Assembly (NCBI GenBank): GCA_029948255.1
Contig: JALIZF010001442.1
Coordinates: 248,001-312,000, forward strand
DNA from: Telmatactis stephensoni
Lineage: Eukaryota > Cnidaria > Anthozoa > Actiniaria > Isophelliidae
DNA: 64,000 nucleotides
Reading direction: 5' to 3'
Shown here: positions 10,210 to 52,460 of the stretch, one piece after another
Position numbering within the stretch: the first letter of the stretch is position 1
Layout of the letters: the number at the start of each line of letters is the position of its first letter
Translations under genes and position numbers: made by a program
Notes under the pieces: generated by a model
What the model saw: only the letters and a program-made list of their open reading frames with translations
The model's database searches: none
What the model was told of the DNA's origin: nothing

Positions 10210-10830
10210 GATCGAATTTTCCAAATCTTTTCCCTCCTTGAAGGTCTTTTGAATGTAGTTTTCATCTCAGTGTAGCCCCAGGATATTTTCGACAACTGTA
10301 AACACAGGTATCCCAAACCTTTAGCTTTTGAAGCTTTCACATGTGCGCACTAGAAATTGTGTGCGCAGGTAATTCCTAAAATCGATATTACAGGCATTGG
10401 ACAAAAAAGGTCAGCTGTTAGGTAATGTGCCTTTCAAGTGTGTGCATTGTTATCATTTAATCGGCCAAAATTATAATAAAAATCAGATAACTTATTTGTC
10501 TCGTACATTGTGTGCGTACTACAATTTTGTGTGTGCAGGTAATATTTGAAAAAGGTATAATAAATATTTGATTACAAAGAACAGTTTTTAGGTAAGTCTA
10601 CACTTTGGAATGTGTGGCATATTACTATTCACCATTAAATACGGGAAATTTTCATATATTTGTATCAGGTGAAAATGTGTGAAAATGTGAAGATCCTTCA
10701 ACTGTTGCATTGGGCTTCCTGTGTTTATACATAAAAACGAGGCAGAATAAAAATTTCAAAATGGCGGGCTATGTGTGTTAGGAAAACACTTCAGAAAAAA
10801 GCCGCTTTTTTCGCTGCATAGAAGCCAAAT
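10210..10830. promoter_or_regulatory. Divergent promoter region between WBP4 and WDR19
   Basis: The two start codons point away from each other and are about 620 bp apart, so both promoters and 5' UTRs must lie here. A diverged duplication of about 160 bp is visible: the word TTGTGTGCGCAGGTAAT near 10355 recurs as TTGTGTGTGCAGGTAAT near 10525. Each copy is followed in order by TTAGGTAA- and TCAAGTGTGTGCATT-like words. No TATA box is assigned. Shared regulation is plausible but unproven. Confidence 0.6.
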
Positions 10831-41032
<30,202 letters not shown>

Positions 41033-43517
41033 TGCTTGTAAATAAATCACATCCCTCTCCATAAACTAAGGCCACATTGATACAGAACGCATCAGACAGG
41101 GTTCCAAAATCAGATTTGTGGATAGTGTTTGTAAGAAAGTAGGCTTTTCAATCACACAGGAATCTACTAAAGAAGAAATGCCTATCAATGTGTGCAAATT
41201 TTGGTCTGGAACAATTGTCTTTTTGTAAACTCACTGAAGATCATAGCTGATGCCTGTAATTTGCCTCTGTCCCCTCATTGTAAATGTTTTACTTTGTAGT
41301 TCAATCACAAGAAACATACATACACATACATGTTCCAAAAGACCTTCAGATGAAGACTCACGTACATTCAAATCTATTTGTCTGAAATGTAATACTGCCA
41401 GAAATCTTAGTTACCAAGTTAAATGTTGTATGTAAATGATTTTTTTTATATATCTGGGTCCGCAGTAATTGGCTAACGCTGTTGCGGTCAACCCTGTCAT
41501 TGTCAATTAATAGTTTAACTTTATTTGTATTTCCTAACGGCAATGACGAAGCTAATAAAATAAAATAAATAAAATAGATGTCAATAAACAAATAAGAAAC
41601 TAGTAAAGAATCATTTTATTGTGTGCATTTGAACATAATTTCTACTGTAATTTAATATAATTTCCAAGCAACATTTGTAACAATTTATATTATGCAATTT
41701 TGGAGTTTTGTATCTAAACCAGAAACCATTTTCACCCCAGCCAGTTCCATCCTAGACTGATTCCATGTCAAGTTTTCACATCATTCTTTATATGACCACC
41801 ACAGGAAGCCCAACTGAGGAGCTAACTGACCAACAGTACTTATGGAATAGCCAACTTCCCAGTTACACTTCACTTGCTACATACAATTAAAAGCATCAAG
41901 ACGAGGCTATGTGCATAAAGCTCAGTCATTCATAACAAGACAAATGTTTTAGCACATAGCCTCGTTCTGAGTCCTTTGTGTGTGGCAGGCAAAGCATATC
42001 TTGCAACTGGACTATTAGTCTAGTTTCATCATATCTTCTCATAAACTTTTACATTGCTCCACTAAAGCTGATTTAGATACTCACCAGGTAAATGTTACAA
42101 ATGTTGTATAACTTTTTTACATTATTCAACTTTACAGTACATTCTCAACTTCATCCTATTTAAACTTGAACATATTCTTTCTACACAATTTTGGCTATAC
42201 TTTTACTGTTGTAATTGCTAAATGAGATGAAGTTGAGTATGGTAGGATGCAGTACATTACAAACATTGCTCTTCAATTACAGCTCTCAAATTTACTCTTT
42301 CAAATCCCAGCCGTTGAAATCACTTATATTGGGATTTATTCAATGCTTGTATTTTCTAAATTTGTCTGTCAGTAATGTTTCAGCTAAAAATTCATGAGCT
42401 GTAATTGAACAGTTGTAAATATTAAAAGCATTTGTCTTGAAATTACTAAGTGGAATGTAAAATTTGCTTCTTTTCTTGTCAAAGTAGGTTTTGCTGATTC
42501 TTTAAAATAATTATACATTAATTAGCCACAAAATGTGTAGTTTTAAAGTAACTAGTAGACAAAAGAAATAAACCTATTATTAAAAAGGGAATTTCAAGTT
42601 ATAACTTTGTACATATGTCAATATTAGTGAAGCAATTCTTATTCCCATTTCATTGTGATAATCAGACTCTTCTTTTGGACAAGAATCAGATCGCTTAAAA
42701 TACTGTAAGATACAATTACGGTGTTCAATGTTTGAACAAGTTTTACAAATAATTGGGCAACTTTGACCATGATCCTTTATGAAAGAGTTGAAAAGAGAGC
42801 TTTATGTGTAAGACCTGGTTCACATTGGAAACATAAGCAACATGCAGGACTCTGTATTGCATTTATCGGTATAACTGTTACTACTGCCAGTGAATAGTAT
42901 CACAGATTCTTTTGCTTGCCCTTATGTGTACAATATATTGCTAACATGAACCAGTGCTAACAATGAATCAGACATAAGAGAGTGTTATTCAATGCCATTA
43001 ATATAAAAAGCGCTATAGCAAAGGTGGATTCATTTCATGTGATTAGGCTGTAATTTACAGGACCTGGTTGTTTAAAGTGGATTAAAGTGAAATCAGTGGT
43101 TTTCTTTAGATATAATCCTGGTTAGAGTTAATTGCCTTTGGACAACTACTGGGCCAAGGTCATAAAATGGTGTATTTCACAATGGGTACATGGAGGAGTT
43201 TCTTGGGTACAATGTCTCAACTTGAAACAGCAAAGATCTTCATCCTCTGTATCTACAACACATGCAATTACACATCATTCCCCAGATATCATACAAAATA
43301 ATGGTACAGTCTAGCTTTCAAATAAGTTTCCTTGTCACTTCTCTTGGCATGGTTATACAATGTAATGATGAATTGATGATACAATGTACTTTGTAGATGT
43401 GTCATCTTCTGGATGTGTATTTTAACTTCTGTCTTTAAGATATTTTTACAAGTCATTCATTCCAATATAGCCTATCCAAAGAAGCCTATTTTCCAGGTTA
43501 CTGAGATTGAGTCTTGG
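41033..43517. other. Convergent 3' UTR region of WDR19 and SAR1
   Basis: No further coding sequence is seen. + strand AATAAA words cluster at 41555-41595. A - strand AATAAA (read as TTTATT at 41612-41617) lies just beyond. The two transcripts may therefore end within about 50 bp of each other or overlap slightly, giving SAR1 a 3' UTR near 1.9 kb. This is inferred from the signals only. Confidence 0.5.
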
Positions 43518-46500
43518 TTATATGTATTGAGCTAGCCATCTGAAACCTGCACAAGTAAAAGACTTCATGTTAATAAATGCCTAAATGACAGTAATTTGTG
43601 ATTTTCAAGGGTGCAAAAAATACCATTCACATGAGTAGTGTTTTACGTAATCATAGATTTACCAAGGTTTCTCAAATGTCAGAGAAAAAATGTTGTGTAA
43701 ATTCAAACAAAATGTCTGATTACATTTTTGGATGTACAAAGAAATTCATCCCTGTATAAAGAGAAGTAAATCTTCATGAAAGTTATCCAATACAAAAATG
43801 TCCAAAATTAAACATATTATCAAAACAATTGTTACAAAGTGAAAAAAATTCCTAGAAGAAACAATGAAAATGTTAAAAAATATCAAAAAATGTCTTACCT
43901 TCACCATATCCTTGTCGTTTGAGAACACTACACATAAATAGTTCCATGGGTCTTGCGCCTAATTCTTTTGCTCCTACATTACCCTAAAAAGACAAACAAA
44001 ATGAAGGTAATTAAGAAAGGCTGATTAGCATTTTATTTCCTTTAGCCTTGATTCCCACCACAGTCTACATGCACCGTCACACATCCAAATTTTCAACAAT
44101 AATCAGAAAGTGAAAAAATTCTTATAAAATACTGTCAAAGAAAGTTATCAAAAACAACCACCCTTAGCTTGGCAACAGATTCAATGACCACTTTGGCAAG
44201 GAGGTCAATGTACAGAGGTGTCAATATAGAATTTATAAATGTATGGATCAGTTCAATGGCTGGAACAGAAAATGCTGGTCATTTGCAATCATGATGTTCA
44301 AATTAAAGAACGACCTACTTCCTGCCAACATAGGAGATCTTTTCAGCAGACAACCCTATACTTACAACCTTAGGAACTCAGACTTCTTCATTAATAGATA
44401 CAAGACTGTACGTTATGGAGGACACTCACTCAAATATTTTGGGCCATATTTATGGTCAAAACTAGATATTAATGATAAAAAAGTAAACTCCCTAGCCTCC
44501 TTTAAATCACGCATTAGAAAAAAGGATCTAACATCCATTGCACAAGGTAATTGCACTTCATGTTTTTCATGCGAAACTTAGGTCCACCAGTATTAGCTCT
44601 AAGTATTATCTAGTATTATCTATAATGTGTGTGATATAATAAGAATTTTGTTTTTTTTCAAAGATTTATTATATAAGTGTTTAACAGTTATTCCGCTTTT
44701 AAAGTTTTCAGCATACCAAGAGACCATGATGCTGGGGGACGGAGCCTGGAGCTGGTGTCTGTGGGGTGCCGTTGGAGATTGGGGCTGGTGCCTTGGTCGC
44801 CGCAGACATCTCACGGGCGTTGGTGCTGGGTTTCACTCTCTTAGCATTGTGGTCTCTTGAGTATACATTATTATATACAAATATTGTAACTAAAGATATA
44901 ACAACAGTTTATAGATTTTATACCTTTTTTAGATTTTACGTACATATATATATATATTTATATAGATTTTTTACTAGCAGATTTAGATTTAGATTTTTTT
45001 AAATCTATTTATTTTATATTATTTTTTTTTACAGTGTCCCCAATTAGTAGTTTACTCATGGCCAGGTAGAAGTCACTGACACTCAAATAAAGTTATTGAT
45101 TGATTGATTGATTGATTGTGTAGAGGCGTGAAGGTTTGTGTTGTTAAACTAACCTTTCCAGTAGTTTGTCCATAAAGTCCAAAGAACTGTCTAATGTTCT
45201 CTTCACTGTAAGCACCAGGTAGATCAATTTTATTGCCCAGAATAAGGACTGGACAGTGTGATAATTGTTCATCGGCCAACAGGCTCTAAGACAAACAAAA
45301 TATTGGTTAGATAGAGAACATACAGATAGTTTCACGTGACAGCCACAATGCATACATGTATGTGGCGCACTATACAGTTTTTGTAGTCACATGAAATTTG
45401 TTCTACTTTGTGTACAATGTACAGCTAAGTACTTCAAGCACATTTGTTTGAATACAAAAACATCTACAGGTGCTGTATCATGTCTCAGCAATACAGAAAA
45501 ATAAATTATAGGCCAACAATATAGGACCTTTCAAGAATCTAATACCAAAGTTCAATTTTATAATTGTTTTCAGAAATATTATTGACAAAATTCTTCAATG
45601 ATTTTAGATTATAGTTTTTACAGATATTTTAATGACTTATCTTCATATATATATTTATTTATTTTTATCATTATTTTGTGGCAAGTCTGCAAAGTAGCTG
45701 TGTAGCTAAGAACATTGACCACTGTAAATAAAGGTTATTGCATTGTATTGTGAGCCTGCTCTTTTTTATGATTGTCAAAGATGCTGTGCTGTTGGGTGGC
45801 ATGGGTGGTGTAGTGGTTAAGCCACTCGCCTCTCACTGCTGTGGTCGGCCGTTCGAGTCCTGACTCAGTCGCTAGATCATATGTGAGTTGAGTTTGTTTG
45901 ATGTGTTGATCACTCCCATGTCACAAGTGTTTTTTTCTCCGGGATCTCCGTTTTTTCCTCCCTCAGCAAAAATTAACATGTGAGTTGAGTGTTGTATGTA
46001 TAGAGTATATCGAATGTAGTGGTAGCAAGTGTGAATGAGTCTCGGAAATATTAGCAGTAATGCTACTCTGAAATCTGAGGATAAACAAAAATATTTGATT
46101 TGATTTTTTTGAGTAAACATTTTGATTGATCTACGATGTCAGTGATATGACAACTACTCCGTAAAATTTAATACATTTACACATTATTGGTATATTACGT
46201 GTGATTTGATAGGTCAAGAACCTTGCATGTGATTACAGTACACCCATAGATGACATCATTGAATCTTACAGTACACGCACTCTGATTGGTTGAGATGCTT
46301 CGATGAATGATAGATTTCATTTTTCTGTGGGTCTGTACTGTAATAGATACAGTTTGATTCACCTTCATCTTGCAACATATGTCTTTGTTCTTAACTTATT
46401 TTGATGTCTCTGTGCATCTATTAGAATACTGATACATAATGGTAATTAAACTGAGTGGAGTGCAATTTGGGCCGAAATCATACGAAGTGATAACAAAATT

Positions 46501-48682
46501 GCACGACCGCGTAGCGGGAGTGCAGTTTGATAATCACAAGTATGATTTCTGGCCCAAAATTGCACGACACGAAGTTTAATTACCACTTAATTATATCCAT
46601 TTTGAAATCTCAACTTTTTTGCTCTACTTTTTTTAACAAAAATGTGAAAACAGGTTCAAGGAAAAAAATCCCACAGCTTGACAGCAATCAAATGGCTTTT
46701 TTTGATTCTTGTATATGATTGGCTGATAATAAAAGACACTGTTTTGTGATTGGTTGAAAAAAAAGATGCGATTAATTAAGCAAAAGGATGCAATTTAGGA
46801 ATTAATTGCACACTTTTTAACCAATCAGATTGCAGAAATCACCAGTGATTTCAAAATGGATATAATTAACAGAAAAATGGAATGTATTAGTTACTTTAAG
46901 TATATAGAGTACTTACATCCAATTCTCTCTTGGACTCTTCAATTCTTTCATAATCAGCACAGTCAATAATAAAAACAATACCATTTACAGCTGGGAAGTA
47001 ATCCTTCCATATCCGTCTGGCTTGTCTGTGACCTCCCAAATCAAATGTAGTAAATCGCATACCTCCTATTGCAAGTTCCTCAGAAGCTAGAAAGTGCAAA
47101 GGAATCATAAATAGATCAGTTTAGCTTGCCTCAATGTTTCCATAACAATCTCCTTAAGAAGGTGATTCTTAGTTCAAAGTGAACATTGCTAAGATGATTG
47201 AATTGGAAAAATGTTTAGGCAAGTTAATAAGGCATATTCCAAAACCTTCATGATCAATTATTAATGATAGATCTATATGAAAATCATAATGGAATGCTCA
47301 TCATTTGAGGGGGATCGGCATCAAAAATATAACCAGGAGAGAATATACATGACACTGAGACACATGCATCATGTGGTGTCATGTTGTCCTTCATTCTGAC
47401 TATTTAAAACCACCAGCCACATGCAAATACTGAAAATCCTTTAAAATATTTCCCATGCATTTGCTTTCAGCTCACAATCACAGCATCTCATTCATCTCAA
47501 AATATGGGCAATACATCAAATTCAGCTGCTGAAAATTTCATTAAGGTGCACACTGAATCAAAGGGCATTTTCAATTTAGTTGAAATGGGCAACCAGAGGA
47601 GCTAGTTCTTAAATGGTAGACCTCATTTCTTAGCAATGATTCTGGCTAATACTAAGTACTGACGTGCTCCATTTAAGAACTGGCTCTTCTGGCTGACTGG
47701 TCCCTCTAAATATAGCTCATGGGTCATGCTGGAATGAGTTGATCCCAAAAATCCTCATTCTGATATGAGAATCCATACCAGTATCATGTAAACTTGGTAC
47801 AACACTCATATCAGTATGGAACCTCTTTAGGAGCAAGGGAAGCATGGAAAAAAGACAGAAAAAGACATAAATACCTGATCTACAGGCAAGATGTCTGTAA
47901 ACATGGTAAAAAGGTGATTTTCATACCGGAATGAAACTCATTCTGGTATCATGCAAACAGCCCTTAAGCATTGTTTAAATTATTGGCCCATAGTATGTAC
48001 ATGTGTTGGTATATATGGAGATTTGCCCTGACAAGAATCTCAAAGCACAGTGATTAGATAATACACTCACTAGGATGTAGTGTTGGTACATGCTGTGCCA
48101 TTCGATCATCTTTTAACATGTGCAATAATGTAGTCTTGCCAGCATTATCTAAGCCAAGGAATACTAATTTGCCTGACTTTTTATATAATCCTGCAAAAAT
48201 ACAAAAAAATTATAGCCATACTTCATGTTTACTAACACGAATTGTAATGCTAATATGCCAACCATTTTGCAATAACTCTTCACAAGTTCTTTGAAAAAAA
48301 TAGCCAATTGCTCTTTTATCAATGATAAAGGCTTACATCACAGAAAGTAATGCTATTACAAACTAGAATAGTGTAATGCCAGCGAGTCATATATAGAAAC
48401 AAGCAATCAATTGACAGCTAATACAATAATAGCTGGCAAAATGACATTTCAAAGTCATTGTTTACAAATATCTAAAGTATATGAGCCGTCTCAAAAAATA
48501 CCAATTTTAAATACAAATGTGATTGATTTTATAGCTATTGTTCCCATCACTCCCTGTAACAGAAACAATGGTATCAAACAATGGCAATTGTTATGATTGG
48601 AAAATAAACAAATTTCTAACGTTTTTATGCTACACAAACCTAGATATTCAAGAGCTCCAGTAAACCAGCCCCAGAGAAACAT
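43518..48682 (-). CDS. SAR1: SAR1 small GTPase (COPII coat assembly)
   Basis: SAR1 recruits the COPII coat at ER exit sites. Coding exons in order: 48682-48640, 48190-48071, 47086-46917, 45285-45154, 43983-43899, 43546-43518; all phases agree and give 192 residues. The amphipathic start [15 protein letters not shown] resembles insect SAR1. The P loop is GLDNAGKT, switch II region [12 protein letters not shown], the guanine-specificity motif NKID, and the C-terminal signature [20 protein letters not shown]. The frame stops directly after Ile, without the final Asp common in animals. A 5' UTR intron probably ends at 48699 (acceptor TTATTGTAG on the - strand). Animals may carry one or two SAR1 paralogues, so no letter suffix is given. 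Confidence 0.95.
44219..45117 (+). mobile_element. LINE 3' fragment inside SAR1 intron
   Basis: The frame at 44243-44581 encodes [16 protein letters not shown] and [17 protein letters not shown], typical of the region after the reverse transcriptase in RTE/CR1-like LINEs. A 3' UTR follows and ends AAATAAAGTTATTGATTGAT with tandem TGAT repeats. It is interrupted by a MITE at 44717-44859. Confidence 0.75.
44717..44859. mobile_element. hAT-like MITE, internally deleted copy
   Basis: Only the outer ends of the family are kept (CAAGAGACCATGATGCTG and TTAGCATTGTGGTCTCTTG), with a GC-rich interior unlike the other copies. It interrupts the 3' tail of a LINE fragment inside SAR1. Confidence 0.55.
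45797..46112 (+). mobile_element. tRNA-derived SINE, family C, full-length
   Basis: The head GGTGGTGTAGTGGTTAAGCC (A box) and GGCCGTTCGAGTCCTGACTC (B box) is followed by a body of about 230 bp and a tail of ATTTGATTTGATTTTTTT. It lies in a SAR1 intron. Confidence 0.75.
46441..46869. mobile_element. MITE family TTAATTATATCC, copy 2 (reverse of 21369)
   Basis: GGTAATTAAACTGAGTGGAG begins the part matching the far side of copy 1. The second part, bounded by TTAATTATATCCATTTTGAA and GATTTCAAAATGGATATAAT, is a 279-bp inverted-repeat unit. It ends about 48 bp from the SAR1 exon at 46917. Confidence 0.75.
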
Positions 48683-48900
48683 CTTGCAGCTAAATCTACA
48701 ATAAAACAACCCAAAATAAACATTAGCCACTGGAAAAATAGCGGATGATACAAATCATGGTAGGTCAATTTCGTCCTGAATATCTTACTGTAGGAGAATT
48801 TTAAACGTTCCTCATTTACTAATATTCTACAGGCATCTTTTTGCATCTGATTCCTATTTTTGCACACTGTAGAAGTGATTTCTACTCAGAAATCGGAATA

Positions 48901-49103
48901 ATGGAGCAGCAAAAATTTTTGGCTGGTTCTGTCCATGACGTGACATATTTCATAACATTTTTTACCACCCCAAAAACTAGTTCTTTTATAACCGATTTGA
49001 AAGAGCCAGAGCAAAACGACTTTAACATCTCGTTAAAGCCGGTGGATCTGCGAAAGAGATCTCAGCTTTTACAAGTGAATGACAATCGAGATAAAAGTAT
49101 GTT
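48901..49103 (+). CDS. Hypothetical first exon divergent from SAR1
   Basis: An ATG at 48901 opens a frame of 72 codons. The first 67 or so end before a plausible donor (AAAAGTATGT at 49099-49103). The predicted peptide begins MEQQKFLAGSVHDVTYF and is charged later. I do not recognise it and find no clear downstream exon. It lies about 220 bp upstream of the SAR1 start and could simply be SAR1 upstream sequence. Confidence 0.25.
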
Positions 49104-49619
49104 TCTCAATCGCCGGTAACCAATTCTAAAAGACACGTAATGAAATAACACAACTTCTAGACACATCACAAACTTCAACTGTTATTACCATTTTACCTGG
49201 CTCTCGCAGTGTGAAATTTGGTTCATATGCCATCAAGCTAGTGGTAATTCGATATACTTACGTATTTTTAAAGAAAGAATCCTAGAATTGTATAAAAAAG
49301 CTGCCAAAAATTGGATGGAAATCAGTCTTTTTTAGACTTTACACGCGTACTTTGAGTTCTTTCAAGCCCCGGATGACTGCTAGTTGCGCAAGCGCGCCAC
49401 GTATGGACCTCGCTTTCATGTACAAAATTACTTCCGGTGTGGGGGATGTGTGACGTAAAACCGTGGACGCAATGCGGAATGACGTCATTCGTGAATGACT
49501 CCCAGCTGGTAGATCCACAGGCAACCTGGAGCCATTTCATTAATTTTTTTTTGTTCAGAAAAATATTCAAAATTTAAGTGGGTGCCACTTTGCTTTTTGT
49601 ACTTTTCTTTATCAATTTA
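49104..49619. other. Intergenic, no clear gene
   Basis: Apart from a locally CpG-richer patch around 49380-49480, nothing recognisable is seen. Short open frames on the - strand show no family resemblance. Confidence 0.5.
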
Positions 49620-50078
49620 CCTCTTTACCCGGGGGGGGGGACTCCATTGTAAAACGATCGGATATGCTCGTCGGATATTTTCAAAAATACCCCTAAAAGA
49701 TACCGGAAGTCTTTTAAAAAGGGCGTGGCTGGACGATTTTTAACCCCTAAGAGATACCAGCGATAACAAGCCAATGAACATTATTATTACATGGGCTTCC
49801 TGCGTAGCAGGGAGACCATGTCGAAAATTACCGCTGGATCTTCGTGTTCTTCGTGGTGACTCTTACGCTTCAAAAAGGAGCCCCGTCCCCGGAGGGCTCG
49901 GGAGGGATTTGTGACTCCGTTGCTATAGTGATGTCAGCGTGATTTTCGGAACGGGCCGGTCCACGAATCTCCTAGCAATGATAGCAAAGTTCTTACTAGT
50001 TCTCATGAGATAGCAAGTTCAAATGATTCAAATATTACTGTTAACTGTAATACAATTCACGAAACTACAACAACTGAC

Positions 50079-50561
50079 ATGAAAACTGACTGTATGCATG
50101 GTGACATGGAGAAATCAGTTGCATGTGACTTTAAAAATCTCAAAAATCGAACAGCTTACCGAGAAGGTCAGCCCAGCGTGATCAACAAGAAAGCCGCCAT
50201 ATTGGATATTTTACCTACGCGAACGACTCAACTACAGTTCATTTTTCCAAGTAAGCTTAAAATATTTCGTTCAGCGAGTATCTGGATTCTTATATTTGCT
50301 TTAATGACACTTATACCTTATCAACACGGATTTAGCAAGATTTTTGTCACATTTATAAGCGTGATTGTTATAATGAGCTTAAGCTTATGTGCTTCGCTTT
50401 GCACGTGGACCGCTGTATACCTTGATCAAAACTTTTCAAATTGTCTTGATGATTGTGATATATTCCAAAAGGCTGCTGATTTAAATTGTAATGCCAACAA
50501 CTGTAATGATATTGTAGTGTCAATAAAAATACAAAAGTTTAGATCACGCTATGCTAAGTAA
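50079..50561 (+). CDS. Transposon-borne ORF, 160 aa, two hydrophobic segments
   Basis: No homolog is recognised. The N-terminal third is polar. Two hydrophobic stretches follow (around residues 68-85, IWILIFALMTLIPY, and 88-112, with IFVTFISVIVIMSLSL), then a Cys-rich tail (SNCLDDCDIF, NCNANNCNDIV). It lies inside the 3179-bp element, upstream of the 2A-motif ORF and in the same direction. It may be a remnant of a longer element protein. Expression is unknown. Confidence 0.45.
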   Translation: MKTDCMHGDMEKSVACDFKNLKNRTAYREGQPSVINKKAAILDILPTRTTQLQFIFPSKLKIFRSASIWILIFALMTLIPYQHGFSKIFVTFISVIVIMSLSLCASLCTWTAVYLDQNFSNCLDDCDIFQKAADLNCNANNCNDIVVSIKIQKFRSRYAK

Positions 50562-50745
50562 GCTTATTTGTATCATAATTGTACTCGAGAGCCAAGCAGA
50601 ATACCATTGAACAAGTTACGTCGTTTCTCACAGAAGAACAGGAATATGCAGAGATATGTATGGCATCATGTGCTTAAAAACATACCTAAATCTTCAGAAG
50701 TTCATAATGTTATTTCGCCACGACGTAGAAAATGTAGAAACATGA

Positions 50746-51513
50746 GTGCAGAAAGAAAATAATTACATCTCCTTTGTTCATACAATTAAGCTTATGAGAC
50801 GGAAACAGTATGGTGCAAAGTACAGTTATCATAAGCTTATGTATTCAAGTAAACAAAAAGAATATCGGAGATGGTTAAAGTTGTTTTCGTGTAATTATTT
50901 TGTACACAATGAGTTTAAAGGTGCAATTCATAAAGGCAATTGTACAAAATACAAACTTTGCAATGACATAGAGACAAACCCCGGCCCTCAAACACTAGTA
51001 CACTATGTTGATCCTAGTAAGACAATAAAAGCACCTTATAATCAAGGCAGTATTACTATATTTGGGCAAAATGCTGGGCAACAATGCATTGCAATGAGTC
51101 GTTGTGCTTTAATATATCACAAAATGAAAGGAATAAATACACCTAATGATTTACAGCAAATCATGCTTATTGGTAATGAGCTTTATAGCAGTTTGTCGCA
51201 ACTTGCACGGCAATCATTCTTAATGTTAACTGAATTACCTACAATGCTCACAGTTCTAGACAAAAATTATCAACTAGATTATAGTGAAAGCTACTCAGGT
51301 AATGTGCATGGTGATCTTATTAATATTGATGAATATGAATATTGTATGGGACTACAAAGAGCTTGTCATTCATTGATATCACAACAGTACAGGTCATTTA
51401 TATTGATTATTGGTTGCATTGGTGTAGCCATTATTTACTGTCCTGATTCAAATAATTTTAAAATATTTGACTCTCATGCTTATGAGTTCTTAAGATCGTA
51501 TATTGCACACTAA
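50746..51513 (+). CDS. Transposon ORF with 2A ribosome-skipping motif and protease-like region
   Basis: 255 residues with stop at 51511-51513. Residues 1-66 are basic. Residues 74-81 are DIETNPGP (50965-50988), the canonical 2A motif at which the ribosome skips the Gly-Pro bond, so the chain should be released as two products. The downstream part has FGQNAGQQCIAMSRCALIY, a Cys in a Q-x-C setting followed by a helix, and near the end NFKIFDSHA, a Asp-x-His box. This layout is that of papain-like deubiquitinating proteases of the C76/OTU type; that assignment is from memory and needs profile search. The true start is unclear, because the preceding frame (50568-50762) overlaps in another phase and may be a frame-shifted N-terminal part. 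Confidence 0.6.
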   Translation: MQKENNYISFVHTIKLMRRKQYGAKYSYHKLMYSSKQKEYRRWLKLFSCNYFVHNEFKGAIHKGNCTKYKLCNDIETNPGPQTLVHYVDPSKTIKAPYNQGSITIFGQNAGQQCIAMSRCALIYHKMKGINTPNDLQQIMLIGNELYSSLSQLARQSFLMLTELPTMLTVLDKNYQLDYSESYSGNVHGDLINIDEYEYCMGLQRACHSLISQQYRSFILIIGCIGVAIIYCPDSNNFKIFDSHAYEFLRSYIAH

Positions 51514-52084
51514 CAAGATGCATATTTTATATTATAGCACTTATGTTACTTTATGGGTATGTTGTGTTTTCATTGAACTTTGACACTTTGACCATGCTAA
51601 TTGCATACATTTTCTTAAATTACATGTACGTGTGTTTCCTACCATTCTTCAACGACATATATTTGATGACAACCCTTTTTGAAATAGCTATATTCCAAGT
51701 TTCCAATAAGTACGTTCTTGTTATAATACTGATTTTCCACATTGTTGATCATTTTTGTTAAATAAATCACTTGAATAAAAAAAATTGTTTTCTCATTTTA
51801 TTTCAAATGGTGCTTTGAGTGCAATTATAAATATGTCTCTGATTTAAGATCAAACTCACTACATTCTAAATAATAGCACCTTTACTTGCTTCAAATATTT
51901 ACTAAGAACTATATAGCTTCTTAAAATTTTTAATTGAAGATATTTCATATGGCAGACATGAATGTATTGTGTGCATTGCTGATAACAATGGTGACAACAT
52001 TTAGCATGTTATCATTGTGATGCAGTTATGTCACAGCAACTACATTAATATAAGGAATTTAAACTAAACATCAACCTTTCCAAA

Positions 52085-52460
52085 GAGTGCATAAGTAAGA
52101 GAGTCTGAATTGATTAATAGGTCGCGTGTCATGTTGATTTCCATTTGGTCTATTTTTAGAAACACCAGATTTCTACACGCTACTCCCGCCATAGGGAACC
52201 CAAACTCATAAACTGAATGAAAAAGCAAACTAGAATACACTTATTTTTTTAAACCCTTTAAATTGTTAAATAAAGCAATTATAGAGCATTTTAAAAAGTT
52301 TGAATTGGTTTCTAACAATTTTTTTCTTGCTTTTCATTAAGTTTATATAAGTGTGGGCTTCCTGTGGTGAGAGTAACGCGCGAAGATTTGGTGTTTCTAA
52401 AAATACCCCAAATGGAAATTAACAAGGCGTCTGACACTCTTACTCTCTTGCCTTACCACA
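52085..52460. mobile_element. Foldback nested in the 3179-bp element
   Basis: The left arm (GTAAGAGAGTCTGAATTG, TTTCCATTTGGTCTATTTTT) and right arm (AAAAATACCCCAAATGGAAA, GACACTCTTACTCTCTTGCC) are inverted copies of about 100 bp with moderate divergence. A full copy of TGGGCTTCCTG lies at the inner end of the right arm. Confidence 0.7.
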
